In this document: positions 63,589-64,000 of the stretch, piece after piece
How the letters are laid out: each line of letters starts with the position of its first letter
How positions within the stretch are numbered: position 1 is the first letter of the stretch
From: Chroococcidiopsidaceae cyanobacterium YX2bin18
GTDB lineage: Bacteria > Cyanobacteriota > Cyanobacteriia > Cyanobacteriales > Chroococcidiopsidaceae
NCBI GenBank assembly: GCA_030446505.1
Contig: JAUJND010000010.1
Span: 1 to 64,000, forward strand
DNA length: 64,000 nt
Direction of reading: 5' to 3'
Translations under genes and position numbers: made by a program
The notes under the pieces: generated by a model
The model's database searches: none
Told to the model about the DNA's origin: nothing
Seen by the model: only the letters and a program-made list of their open reading frames with translations

Positions 63589-64000
63589 ATGAAACGAAAT
63601 CGTTATTTATGGATTATCGCCTTGGTAGTGACATTCTTGGCGATCGCCATCCCTGGATATTCCCAACTACGTCCTAAAAGTGAGACTCTGTTTCAAACAT
63701 CCACCATTAGTGCTCTTTTGGAAGGTGTTTATGACGGAGAAACAACTTACAAAGCGTTAAAACAGTATGGCGACTTTGGTTTAGGGACTTTTGATGCTCT
63801 AGATGGAGAAATGATTGGTTTAGAGGGAAAATTCTATCAGATCAAAGATGATGGAGTCGCTTATCCAGTTAAGGATTCAATGAAAACGCCCTTTGCCACG
63901 GTGACATTTTTTAAGCCGGAGCAATCGGTTTTATTAACAGAAGCGATGAATTATGAACAAATGCAGCAATATTTAGACAAAGTTCTTCCAACTAAAAATA
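63589..64000 (+). CDS. budA: alpha-acetolactate decarboxylase with predicted signal peptide (runs off the window end)
   Basis: MKRNRYLWIIALVVTFLAIAIPGYSQLRPKSETLFQTSTISALLEGVYDGETTYKALKQYGDFGLGTFDALDGEMIGLEGKFYQIKDDG. Confidence 0.85.
   Translation, partial: MKRNRYLWIIALVVTFLAIAIPGYSQLRPKSETLFQTSTISALLEGVYDGETTYKALKQYGDFGLGTFDALDGEMIGLEGKFYQIKDDGVAYPVKDSMKTPFATVTFFKPEQSVLLTEAMNYEQMQQYLDKVLPTKN

Overview
This is a 64-kb window of cyanobacterial chromosome. The evidence is many HIP1 (GCGATCGC-type) octamers and ndhN, petF, petL, chlD, a group-1 SigA and NrtA/CmpA-type genes. It looks like a filamentous or Chroococcidiopsis-like lineage, but the lineage is only a guess. The left end is a minus-strand S10/spc ribosomal-protein cluster, running in transcription order rplC-rplD-rplW-rplB-rpsS-rplV-rpsC-rplP-rpmC-rpsQ-rplN-rplX-rplE-rpsH-rplF(partial). 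The rest is mixed housekeeping and accessory genes.

The dominant anomaly is the number of single-base indels, mostly losses in short homopolymers. They hit essential genes (rplP, rpsC, rplW, rplD, aroB, hemE, chlD) as well as accessory genes. I read most of these as sequence or assembly errors, not real decay, and several features are therefore given as spans with internal frameshifts.

The most interesting candidates are:
(1) a TetR-type regulator with a C-terminal half resembling a catalytically degenerate tyrosine recombinase, divergent from a fatty-acid desaturase and sharing two palindromic operator-like sites with it;
(2) a PLD-like nuclease domain that appears fused to a long pentapeptide-repeat domain once a one-base deletion is corrected;
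(3) a small protein missed by the ORF track, built of 60-bp tandem repeats (PASEDPYGDPAYQDQFGNVL);
(4) a probable ydaO-type c-di-AMP riboswitch ahead of a nitrate/bicarbonate-like ABC transporter;
(5) an XRE-HTH/GrpE-like fusion between two dps genes, next to sulfiredoxin;
(6) branched palindromic repeat elements, a repeat inserted in-frame in a CDS, a 78-bp duplication of a glycosyltransferase 5' end, and an N-terminally truncated NACHT NTPase remnant.

Family assignments are from reading the translated sequence. No database search was run.
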